17,583 bases of DNA from Desulfobacula sp. Lineage in GTDB: Bacteria; Desulfobacterota; Desulfobacteria; Desulfobacterales; Desulfobacteraceae. A model generated the notes under the pieces. It worked only from the letters and a program-made list of their open reading frames with translations, was not told where the DNA came from and did no database searches. The position numbers were made by a program, and so were the translations under genes. The DNA lies in contig NZ_JAIOSW010000095.1 in the NCBI RefSeq assembly GCF_021107415.1, forward strand, positions 1-17,583, in the 5' to 3' direction. This document shows, one piece after another, positions 5,574 to 13,657 of this stretch (the first letter of the stretch is position 1; each line of letters opens with the position of its first letter).

Positions 5574-8500
5574 TCAACCAGTCGATTCAGGCACTTTTGA
5601 AGCAAACAAGCCCTTGATATCCTCAAGGATCATATAAAGGCATGGCACCATTACCAGGGTGATAAATGTGGCAAACAATATGCCAAACCCCAGGGAAATC
5701 GCCATGGGTATTAAAAATCTTGCCTGCCTTGATGTTTCGGTAATAATGGGTGCAAGCCCACCGCAGGTGGTTAATGTGGTCAGCAAAATAGGCCTGAATC
5801 TCTGGATACCTGCCGAACGAACTGCATACAAGACAGGCACTCCTTCACGCAACTGCCTGTTGGCAAAGTGAATTAACATCAAAGAATCATTTACCACAAC
5901 CCCGGACATTGCAACAAGTCCGAACAGACTCATGACGGAAAGGGAGTATCCCATTATAATATGACCTACAACGGCACCGATGACCCCGAAAGGAATACAG
6001 AACATAATAATAAACGGCTGAAAATAACTTTTAAACGGGATGGCCAAAAGAGCAAAAATACAAAGCAATGCCATTCCAAGTCCCCGTAAAAGAGCGGATA
6101 TACTTTCTTTTACATCTGCCTGGCGCCCTTTGAAGCTATAGGATAGGCCGGGATATCTGCCTAAAAGATTTGGCAGGATTTCTTTTTTCATATCTTTTAC
6201 TATATTGGGTGCCTGGGAAGGTGGCCGGACATTGGCAGTAACAGATATTTCACGTTTTCCATTGGTCCTTTTTATGGATGTATAAGCCCTGCCCGTCATT
6301 ACTTCCACAGCATTTCGAAGCTGAATTTCCCCTTTGGGTGCCAGCAGCACCAATTCTTCAAAGGTTGATTCCGACATCCTTTCTTCTTCTATTAGCCGGA
6401 CCCTGACCGTGACCTCACTCCTTCCCCGTTGGTTCTTTACAGCAGACACCCCCTGGAATGCATGGCGGATCTGATTGGCCACTTCCCTGGAGGTCAACCC
6501 CATCCGTTTTCCGGCAAGATTTAAGGTAATATCAAATTGTTTTTTCCCTTTGGCAGATCCGTCATCAATATCATGGACAATTGGGTAACTTGAGAGGTTT
6601 TGGGCCAGGTCTTCCCCTGCCCTGTCCAGCATGTTTTTATCCCTGTGACTCAAGCTCACGGTTAAATTTTTTCCTGAACCCGGGCCCCCTCTGTTGGATT
6701 CAAAGGTAATGGTTTCAAGCCCGGGTATCTTACCGGTCTTTTTTCTCCAGATGTTTGTCACTTCTGAAGTGTTTAATGGGCGGACACCCGGATCAGTCAA
6801 ATAAATTCTCACCCGAACCCGGTTATCCCTGACTTGGGAAAAAATACCGTTTGACAAATAATCCTTGCCGTTTTCTTCAACAACATTATGGGCGCGTTGA
6901 ACAAGATGCTGTTCAACATTTTTTAAGGTTTCGGCAGGCGTACCATAGGGCAGAAACGCCTCACAGAATGCATAATCAGACTCCACCCTGGGAAACATTA
7001 CCATGCCCATCCGGCCGGAAGAAACATATCCTGCCGTTATCATGAGTAAAGCGATACCAAAGGCAATGACAGTATATCGATGATCTAACAGCCTGAGCAG
7101 AAACCCGCCATAATAATTTTTGATAAATTTTTCAAAAAACTTGCTGAACCTTTCCTGCCATTTCTCAAGATAATTTAAGGGAAAAAATAAAGGACGGTGG
7201 CTTCTATGGCTTAAATGGGCCGGCAAAATATACAGGCTTTCAATCAAAGAAACTCCGAATACGGCAATCACCACAAAAGGAACGGTTTTAAATATCTTTC
7301 CCATAAATCCGGGCACAAACAATAAGGGCACAAATGCCACCATGTTGGTTATCACACTAAATACCACGGGCATGGCAATACGTTTAGCTCCCTTGACAGC
7401 CGCCTCTAAAAACGGCAATCCCTGACGTCTGTAAAAATAGATATTTTCTCCCACGACCACTGCATCATCCACAACAATCCCCAGAGTGACGATAAAGGCA
7501 AACATGCTGATGACATTAATGGAGAATGTGGTGGAAGAAAGGAAAAGAAAAGAGCCTAAAAAAGAAATAGGAATGCCCAAACTGACCCAGAATGCCAGCC
7601 GGATTTCAAGAAAAAGGGCCAGAAAAAAAAATACCAGTCCCAGCCCGATATAAGCGTTCTTAAGCAAGAGATCGGCTCTCTGGGCAAATACTTTGGAAAG
7701 ATCTCTTAAAACGGTAAGACGCACCACTTTCGGCAGGGATTCATTGATTCGTTTTATAACTGCCTTTCCTGAAGCTGCTACCTGGGTCGGGGTCTGGCTG
7801 CCGACACGATAAACTTCTATGATGACTGCCCGCTTCCCGTTAAAGGATGCCCAGTTGTCCGTTTCTTCAAATCCTTCGGTGACTGTAGCGATATCTTCGA
7901 GCAATACACTTGATCCATCTTCCAATATAATAACGGGGAGAGCTGCATATTGTCCTGCATAATCCCTTCGATCCTTAATCCGTAAAAGGATATCCCCACC
8001 ACGGGTTTTGATGCTGCCGCCGCCAAGTTCAACCGAGGCCCTGGAGATAGTGAATGCGGCTTCCTGAAGTGTAATGTTGTAGCGTCTCAATGTCTGCCTT
8101 GAAATCTCAACCTGGATTTCTTTATCCCTTACCCCGTCAAGCTCCACCTGGGTGATCCCTTTATCCAGAAGCAACTCATCCCGGATCTGGTCTGCCAGCG
8201 CCCGCATGGTTGTTTCAGAGGCATCTCCATACAAAGCCAGTCTTAGGACTTCCCTTTTCCTTGCTGCAATGGAGACCTGGGGCTCTTCAATTTCTCCTGG
8301 AAAGGTGGAGATACGGTCCACCTCACTTTTGATCTCCTGCCAAAGACGATTGATATCCGTTCCTTCAATGGCTTCAACACTGATGAAAGCATATCCCTCA
8401 TTGGCACTGGCTGAAATTTCATCAATCCCTTCCAGGCCCTGGATGGCCTCTTCAATGGCAAGAAGAATGCCATTTTCAACTTCTTCCGGGCTGGCTCCGG

Positions 8501-8684
8501 GATAAGCAACCGAAATATTAACCCTGTCAAGGCTGAATTCCGGAAAGACCTCCTGCTTGATATTAAACCCCATGAAAAGCCCGCCAATGAGCAGCACGGC
8601 CATGATCAGGTTGGCAGCAACCGAATTGCCCGCCATCCAGGCAATAGATCCCCTGGCTGTCTTCTGATCTGCGCCTTGTGTCAT
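5574..8684 (-). CDS. RND-family multidrug/solute efflux pump, inner-membrane subunit (AcrB-like)
   Basis: The 1036-residue length matches the resistance-nodulation-division family. The N-terminal part is typical: a first membrane helix (about 19-41), then the porter domain with VAYPGASPEEVEN. Residues D406 and D407 in GIVVDDAVVVGENIYFYRR correspond to the paired aspartates of helix 4 (Asp407/Asp408 in AcrB) that relay protons. A second periplasmic domain and a second set of helices follow (about 860-1020, with GLVAMSGVVVNDSLMLIHF and RFRPILLTTLTT). It would form a trimer exporting substrates by proton antiport; the substrate cannot be read from sequence. Its ATG overlaps the stop of the adaptor gene (8681-8684), so translation is probably coupled. 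It is the last gene of the pump operon. Confidence 0.95.
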   Translation of the reverse strand: MTQGADQKTARGSIAWMAGNSVAANLIMAVLLIGGLFMGFNIKQEVFPEFSLDRVNISVAYPGASPEEVENGILLAIEEAIQGLEGIDEISASANEGYAFISVEAIEGTDINRLWQEIKSEVDRISTFPGEIEEPQVSIAARKREVLRLALYGDASETTMRALADQIRDELLLDKGITQVELDGVRDKEIQVEISRQTLRRYNITLQEAAFTISRASVELGGGSIKTRGGDILLRIKDRRDYAGQYAALPVIILEDGSSVLLEDIATVTEGFEETDNWASFNGKRAVIIEVYRVGSQTPTQVAASGKAVIKRINESLPKVVRLTVLRDLSKVFAQRADLLLKNAYIGLGLVFFFLALFLEIRLAFWVSLGIPISFLGSFLFLSSTTFSINVISMFAFIVTLGIVVDDAVVVGENIYFYRRQGLPFLEAAVKGAKRIAMPVVFSVITNMVAFVPLLFVPGFMGKIFKTVPFVVIAVFGVSLIESLYILPAHLSHRSHRPLFFPLNYLEKWQERFSKFFEKFIKNYYGGFLLRLLDHRYTVIAFGIALLMITAGYVSSGRMGMVMFPRVESDYAFCEAFLPYGTPAETLKNVEQHLVQRAHNVVEENGKDYLSNGIFSQVRDNRVRVRIYLTDPGVRPLNTSEVTNIWRKKTGKIPGLETITFESNRGGPGSGKNLTVSLSHRDKNMLDRAGEDLAQNLSSYPIVHDIDDGSAKGKKQFDITLNLAGKRMGLTSREVANQIRHAFQGVSAVKNQRGRSEVTVRVRLIEEERMSESTFEELVLLAPKGEIQLRNAVEVMTGRAYTSIKRTNGKREISVTANVRPPSQAPNIVKDMKKEILPNLLGRYPGLSYSFKGRQADVKESISALLRGLGMALLCIFALLAIPFKSYFQPFIIMFCIPFGVIGAVVGHIIMGYSLSVMSLFGLVAMSGVVVNDSLMLIHFANRQLREGVPVLYAVRSAGIQRFRPILLTTLTTCGGLAPIITETSRQARFLIPMAISLGFGILFATFITLVMVPCLYMILEDIKGLFASKVPESTG

Positions 8685-9877
8685 GGGCGGTCTCCTGAAG
8701 CCAGTTGCAGGGCCATACCTTTTACCGGAGCCGGCAGATCCGATGTAATCACTCTGTCACCCGGTCTGATACCGGATTTGACACCTGATCTGATATAAAC
8801 CTCCCCGTCTTCCTTCCAGACAAGACTCACCTTTTTGATCTCAAGAACACCTGCATGATAGACCCAGACCGTATTCCCGTCTCTCAGTATGGATCTGGAC
8901 AAAAGAAATACATTTTTAAGGGTTTCCCCCATAATCCTGACATCCACATGGTCATTCAGCAATAACTGCGGGTTATTTCCCTGACGTTTTAATCCCAGAG
9001 GATCGTTTACTAAAATAATCACACCCGCCATCCGGCTTTTTTCGGTCATTTTACCGGTTGTTCGGACCACTTTCCCCTGCCAGGTATGATTTGAATACTG
9101 AGAATAAATAATGGCATCACTGCCGGATACCTGACCCGGACTAAATGCCGCCAGCCGATCCGGAGGAACCTGCGCCTCAACCCTGTAAGTATCCACATCC
9201 ACCAGGACGGCAAGAGATCCCTGGACGGTAACAAGTGACCCTAAATTGACATATTTCTCAAAAACAAGGGCATTAAAAGGGAGAACAACTTCTGCACGGG
9301 ACAGGTTTAATTGGGCTTTTTCAAGATCAGCCATGGCTCTGTCCACCTCAGCCTTTGCCTGGATAAGCTGGGGCTTTCGCAAGGCAAGGTCAGTTGCTTT
9401 TACCTCACCCTGGGAAGCCTCGTTTATCAATTTAAGCTCTTCTTTTGCAATCAATTGACTGCCTTTTTCAATGGCAAGGTATGAAAGGGCTTTATCAAGG
9501 GCACTTTGAGCTTTTTGAATTTCTATCCTATAATCTGAATCATCAAGCTTTAAAAGTATCTCACCCTTTTTCATCACCCCACCCAGGACAAACCTTGGTG
9601 AGATGGATATCACTTCCCCGGATACTTTGGATTTTAATATAATCTGCCTGTCCGGCATGACCGTACCCATGACCTGGACCGAACTTTGATAGTCTCCCGG
9701 CTTCATGGAAATCGTCTCCACCACAACTATCTGTTTTTGGGGCGGCTTTCGTTTCATTTTTGGTTCTTTGGCCTTAAAATAACTCCAACCGGCAAAGCCT
9801 GCCAGAATCAGGCAAACGGGCAAGGTGATCTTTATCATCAATTTGACCACAGAACCCCATTTTATCAGGACACTCAT
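8681..9877 (-). CDS. RND efflux periplasmic adaptor (membrane fusion protein, HlyD/AcrA type)
   Basis: 398 residues. One N-terminal membrane helix lies at about 13-31 (LMIKITLPVCLILAGFAGW), followed by a basic segment. The adaptor architecture follows: a lipoyl/barrel half with VMGTVMPDRQIILKSKVSGE and GGVMKKGEILLKLD, a helical hairpin of about 70 residues (about 118-190), the second lipoyl half (LPFNALVFEKYVNLGSLV), then beta-barrel and membrane-proximal domains ending near GDRVITSDL. It has no lipobox, so it is probably anchored by the N-terminal helix. GGAGG lies upstream of the chosen ATG; an internal Met13 is an alternative start. It bridges the pump encoded downstream (4-bp overlap) and the outer-membrane channel encoded 56 bp upstream. 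Confidence 0.93.
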   Translation of the reverse strand: MSVLIKWGSVVKLMIKITLPVCLILAGFAGWSYFKAKEPKMKRKPPQKQIVVVETISMKPGDYQSSVQVMGTVMPDRQIILKSKVSGEVISISPRFVLGGVMKKGEILLKLDDSDYRIEIQKAQSALDKALSYLAIEKGSQLIAKEELKLINEASQGEVKATDLALRKPQLIQAKAEVDRAMADLEKAQLNLSRAEVVLPFNALVFEKYVNLGSLVTVQGSLAVLVDVDTYRVEAQVPPDRLAAFSPGQVSGSDAIIYSQYSNHTWQGKVVRTTGKMTEKSRMAGVIILVNDPLGLKRQGNNPQLLLNDHVDVRIMGETLKNVFLLSRSILRDGNTVWVYHAGVLEIKKVSLVWKEDGEVYIRSGVKSGIRPGDRVITSDLPAPVKGMALQLASGDRP

Positions 9878-9933
9878 CTTACGTGTGACCTCCAGGTTAT
9901 TTACTCCTCATCACTCACATCTCTCTAATCATA

Positions 9934-11322
9934 TCATTTCACAGATTTCCATCCAAGGGCTCTGTGAAGCCCGATCCGCTCTTTAATAATACTCGCCCGT
10001 TCACCAACCAATTGTCTTTCCAACCTCTCAATTTTGGTCCAGGCAATCAGATAAGACAAATAACTGCTCTGACCGTTTTGATATTGTAACCTTGCATCTT
10101 TTAAGGTCAGCCTTACCGCGTTAAGTTCTTGTTCAAGCAATTGAATATAGGCATCCTGTTTTTGAATGCCGACCAGACGGTCTTCAACCTCGTGAATCGC
10201 CTTTGCAACCGTCCTGGCATAAAGATTTAATTGTTCTTGTGCAACAGCCCTGGCTCGTTTTACCTCTGCTTTTCGAAGCCCTCCGTCAAAAATCGGCCCT
10301 GCAATGCTTGCTGCAAGTGTTGCGATCCAGTTATGGAACAATAAATCAAGCTTTCCGCTTGAAAACAGGGCCTGGGTCGTCAGTTTAAAGGATGGCAGAA
10401 GATCTGCTCTGGCTGCCGTAACTTCCCTTTGGGATGAAAACAACCGCATCCTGGCAGCCTGAATATCCGGCCTGTTTTCCAATAAATCTGACGGAATTCC
10501 AACCCCGGGAAGCGGCACAGGTTCAGGAAGCAATTTTGTTTTCACCCCGATAGCATCCATCACGGTTCTCCCGGACAGAAAAGCCAGGGCGTTCAATAAA
10601 AGTCGCTCCTGCTTCTCAAGCAACGGAACCTGAGAACTTGCCTCTGCCAGGGCTTCTCTCTGCTGGGATACATCCAGGGCATTTGCCTTTCCATTGGCAA
10701 ACCTTAATTTTTGAAGTTCCAATAAAATTTTGTTAATTTTAATCTGATTGTCTAAAATACTTTTCTTTTTCCGAACGGCAATAATATCAATCCAGATTTC
10801 TGAAATATTTGCTGTCAATTCAAGGGTGGATACCCTTAAATCCTGTTCAGCCGCTTTAAGGCTTAACTCCCGGGCTTGTTTTCCAGCCGCTGCCTCCCCC
10901 CAGATATCAGCCGTGTAAGATCCGGTCAACGAACCATCCCAGGAATGGCTGCCATCATAGGTAGAACTGCCGCTGTGGATCTCTTTAATCTGGACACCTT
11001 TTTTCTGTCCCCCCAATGAAAACCCAAAATCAGGAAAAAAAGAGGCCTCTTCTTTTTCAACCTTAGCCTTTGACTGGACGATTCTATTATTAAGAATTTT
11101 TAAATCAAAATTGCGATCCAATGCATCTTTAATTAAACCGTCAAGTTCATCACTGCCAAAAAAAAGCCACCAGTCCTCAATGGTTCCACTGCTGCCTGCA
11201 TCAATAGAAAAACTTTCAGGAATTATTAAAGGAAGAGGCGTTACCGATTCCGGTTCTAATGTTTTACAACCGGAAAAAAGCACCATAACCGCCAGCATAA
11301 CCCAAAAAATAGAGCTTTTCAT
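9934..11322 (-). CDS. NodT/TolC-family outer-membrane efflux lipoprotein
   Basis: 462 residues, normal for the NodT branch of outer-membrane factors. The first 18 residues are a lipoprotein signal peptide ending in the lipobox L15-F-S-G-C19; the residue after Cys is Lys, not Asp, which fits outer-membrane sorting. Two related outer-membrane efflux repeats follow, with family motifs such as WWLFFGSDELDGLI near the start, DIWGEAAAGKQARELS, VPLPGVGIPSDLLENRPDI and AGPIFDGGLRKAEVKRAR. Trimers form a channel through the outer membrane and periplasm. It is the first gene of the three-gene pump operon, with GAGGA before its ATG, and is divergent from the GGDEF gene. Confidence 0.93.
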   Translation of the reverse strand: MKSSIFWVMLAVMVLFSGCKTLEPESVTPLPLIIPESFSIDAGSSGTIEDWWLFFGSDELDGLIKDALDRNFDLKILNNRIVQSKAKVEKEEASFFPDFGFSLGGQKKGVQIKEIHSGSSTYDGSHSWDGSLTGSYTADIWGEAAAGKQARELSLKAAEQDLRVSTLELTANISEIWIDIIAVRKKKSILDNQIKINKILLELQKLRFANGKANALDVSQQREALAEASSQVPLLEKQERLLLNALAFLSGRTVMDAIGVKTKLLPEPVPLPGVGIPSDLLENRPDIQAARMRLFSSQREVTAARADLLPSFKLTTQALFSSGKLDLLFHNWIATLAASIAGPIFDGGLRKAEVKRARAVAQEQLNLYARTVAKAIHEVEDRLVGIQKQDAYIQLLEQELNAVRLTLKDARLQYQNGQSSYLSYLIAWTKIERLERQLVGERASIIKERIGLHRALGWKSVK

Positions 11323-11368
11323 TCATCTTTTCCTCAAGTTTAAAACTCTAAATTAATTCAGAATCACG

Positions 11369-11398
11369 AATATAGCAATACTGATTTAAAATCACCAA
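11369..11398 (-). promoter_or_regulatory. Candidate promoter of the RND efflux operon
   Basis: On the minus strand TTGGTG (11398-11393) and TATATT (11374-11369) are separated by 18 bases, with the -10 about 46 bp upstream of the lipoprotein ATG. The 13-base palindrome TGATTT-A-AAATCA (11382-11394) lies between the two boxes, where a repressor could act. No pump-specific regulator gene is adjacent. Confidence 0.35.
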
Positions 11399-11443
11399 TT
11401 CTTAGCTTTACAAATCCAGCAGGGATTGATACTGATTCAAATT

Positions 11444-13117
11444 ATGATCAAAACAGCAATCATTGAAGATTCTCAGGCGCTTACATCGGTATACAACACC
11501 TTTTTACGTGATTCTGATTTTAATATCAGCCTGTTTAATTCAACAATTTCAGATATCAACCGGCTTATTGACCAAGGCGGATTCAAACTGATTGTCTGTC
11601 CCTGTTTTCCCAAATTCCAGGATGGCCCTCAAATTGTACAAACCATAAAATCAGACCCAAAACTTTCCACTGCTGTTTTAATTATATCCACATCCATGCA
11701 GCAGGAGAATGTCCAATCAGAATGGGACTTAAGGGATATAAACACCATATTGATCAAACCCTTTGACAGGCAAAGCCTTCACCAAACCCTGTTAAAAGCC
11801 TATCATTCCCATCCGCAGCAAACAAGGCAGACCCCTTTGGCACTTGTTATCGATGACAGCCAGGCTGTCAGGAATACGCTAACCTCCTATTTAAAAGCAT
11901 TAAAATTTGATATTAAGACAGCTTCCAATGGAATGCAGGGTCTGAAAACCGCTTTTGACATCCTGCCGGACCTGATTCTTGTTGATGTGGAAATGCCGGT
12001 AATGAACGGCTTTGAATTCTGTCAAAAGCTTTCTAAAGAACCAAAAATCAAAAATATTCCCACAATTGTTGTCAGCGGTACTATTAATGAGGCACAGTTT
12101 CGAAAAGGATTCCAGGCCGGTGCCATTGACTTTCTGGAAAAACCGGTGTCGCAACCCGCGCTCGCGGCAATCATAGAATCCGTGTCTATCAAAGCGAATA
12201 CCAGCTCTGTCGGAACAACTGTTATTTTCAGTAACAACAATACCTTAACCTCAATTCTAATCAAAACCCTGAACTTTTTAGACTCAAGTATTAATATCTG
12301 CAATAACCTTGATGAACTTGAAACATATCTTTGTGTCAGCATTCCGGACATTATTATTTTAGATCTTTGTGACAATGAAGATAAGCTAAATACCTGTATG
12401 CATGTCAGAAATATTTTGAAAAGTAATTCCCCTGTTATTATTGCTATTGCAAATGAAACAGATAGAGATATCATGCTCCGATGTTTTAAATTCGGGGCAA
12501 CTGAATTTATCATCAAGCCCTTTGGTCGGGATGAGGTAAAAGCAAGAATAGAAAACCATATTAAAATCAAAAAGCTGCAGGATGAACTGATTCATAAAAA
12601 CAGAATTTTAGAATCCCTGGCATATAAAGATAAGCTGACAGGTCTTATGAACCGACGCTATTTTGACAAGGCATTAAAAGATGAAATCACAAATGCTGAA
12701 TCAAATAACACAAGCCTTTCTTTTCTTATGATTGATCTGGATAACTTTAAGCAGGTCAATGACAGATACGGCCATGACACAGGAGATACCGTGTTAAAAG
12801 AGATCTCTTCGGTAATCACTGACAACATCCAGGGGAATGCCATTCCCTGCCGATATGGCGGTGAGGAGTTTTGCATTATCTATCCTGACACAGACCTTGC
12901 CCTGGCAGTAAAAAACAGCGAAAAAATCAAACGGTTCTGTAGTGTCAAACCAATTTCCAAACACAGGATACATCAGACCATCAGTGGCGGAGTATCATCA
13001 TTTCCTGAAACATCTTCACCTGAAAATCTTGTGACAGATGCGGATCACTGCCTATATAAAGCGAAACGGGCAGGTAAAAACAAAATTATTACCCGGTTTG
13101 AAGATTCCGACAAGTGA
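11444..13117 (+). CDS. Diguanylate cyclase response regulator with three receiver domains (REC-REC-REC-GGDEF)
   Basis: Makes cyclic di-GMP from two GTP, under receiver control as in PleD. I start at ATG 11444, right before the first receiver strand (IKTAIIEDS); the frame also opens at TTG 11426. Numbering from this ATG (557 residues): receiver 1 (about 1-118) keeps the acidic pair and KPF but has Cys-Pro at 52-53 instead of the phospho-acceptor Asp. Receiver 2 (about 130-248) is canonical, with DD, D181 in LVDVEMPVMNG, and EKP. Receiver 3 (about 258-375) has D307 and IKPFG but lacks the acidic pair (SNNN). The GGDEF domain (about 398-553) has DKLTGLMNRRYF and GGEEF at 472-476, so catalysis is expected. 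The inhibitory RxxD site before it is absent (QGNA). Soluble, cytoplasmic. ilvN follows 37 bp later. Confidence 0.92.
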   Translation: MIKTAIIEDSQALTSVYNTFLRDSDFNISLFNSTISDINRLIDQGGFKLIVCPCFPKFQDGPQIVQTIKSDPKLSTAVLIISTSMQQENVQSEWDLRDINTILIKPFDRQSLHQTLLKAYHSHPQQTRQTPLALVIDDSQAVRNTLTSYLKALKFDIKTASNGMQGLKTAFDILPDLILVDVEMPVMNGFEFCQKLSKEPKIKNIPTIVVSGTINEAQFRKGFQAGAIDFLEKPVSQPALAAIIESVSIKANTSSVGTTVIFSNNNTLTSILIKTLNFLDSSINICNNLDELETYLCVSIPDIIILDLCDNEDKLNTCMHVRNILKSNSPVIIAIANETDRDIMLRCFKFGATEFIIKPFGRDEVKARIENHIKIKKLQDELIHKNRILESLAYKDKLTGLMNRRYFDKALKDEITNAESNNTSLSFLMIDLDNFKQVNDRYGHDTGDTVLKEISSVITDNIQGNAIPCRYGGEEFCIIYPDTDLALAVKNSEKIKRFCSVKPISKHRIHQTISGGVSSFPETSSPENLVTDADHCLYKAKRAGKNKIITRFEDSDK

Positions 13118-13154
13118 ATAGAACCATTAACCCAAACAAATATTTAAGGACATT

Positions 13155-13640
13155 ATGAATCAGGACAAATACATACTTACCATGTTGGTAGAAAACGAAC
13201 CAGGGGTAACAGCCAGAATTACAGGACTTTTTGCCGGACGAGGCTACAATATTGAAACCATCTGCGGTGCACCCACAGCCAATCCGAAAATGTCCAGAAT
13301 CACCATTACAACAAAAGCCAATCCACTCCAGCTCGAACAATGCAAAAAACAGATTAAGCGCCTTGTGAATGTCATTAAACTGCGGGACATGACAATAGAA
13401 AAGGCTGTAAAACGTGAGATGGCCCTTATTTGTGTTAAAGTAACATCTGAAACCCGAAAAAAAATAAAGCAAATTATCACAACCCATAAAGGCCGAATGA
13501 TGGATGAGGGTCAGCAGTATTATATTTTCGAAGTAACCGGCAACGAGAATACGATTGATGAGCTCCTTGCCCTGATTGAACCGTTTGGCATTAAAAAACT
13601 TGCAAGATCAGGGGTTTTGGCACTTTATAAAGAATCTTAA
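13155..13640 (+). CDS. ilvN: Acetolactate synthase small (regulatory) subunit
   Basis: The 161-residue length is normal for IlvN/IlvH. The N-terminal ACT domain (about 5-77) shows the signature NEPGVTARITGLFAGRGYNI. The C-terminal small-subunit domain (about 85-158) includes REMALICVKV, GRMMDEG, and the ending IEPFGIKKLARSGVLALYK. The subunit binds the catalytic IlvB chain, raises its activity and confers valine feedback inhibition in the first shared step of valine, leucine and isoleucine synthesis. AAGGA lies before the ATG. The usual neighbours ilvB and ilvC are absent: upstream is the diguanylate cyclase gene, and downstream a convergent gene ends 17 bp away. The catalytic subunit must be encoded elsewhere. 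Confidence 0.95.
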   Translation: MNQDKYILTMLVENEPGVTARITGLFAGRGYNIETICGAPTANPKMSRITITTKANPLQLEQCKKQIKRLVNVIKLRDMTIEKAVKREMALICVKVTSETRKKIKQIITTHKGRMMDEGQQYYIFEVTGNENTIDELLALIEPFGIKKLARSGVLALYKES

Positions 13641-13657
13641 CAGATTAAGACCCCATT

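Noticed and set aside
8152..8505. Plus-strand frame of 117 codons inside the RND pump gene, and similar frames at 5659, 6851 and 8243
   Set aside because: They are shadows of the strongly supported 1036-residue pump gene and have no motifs or ribosome binding sites.
12022..12570. Minus-strand frame of 182 codons inside the GGDEF gene
   Set aside because: Antisense shadow; the plus strand encodes clear receiver domains across the same bases.
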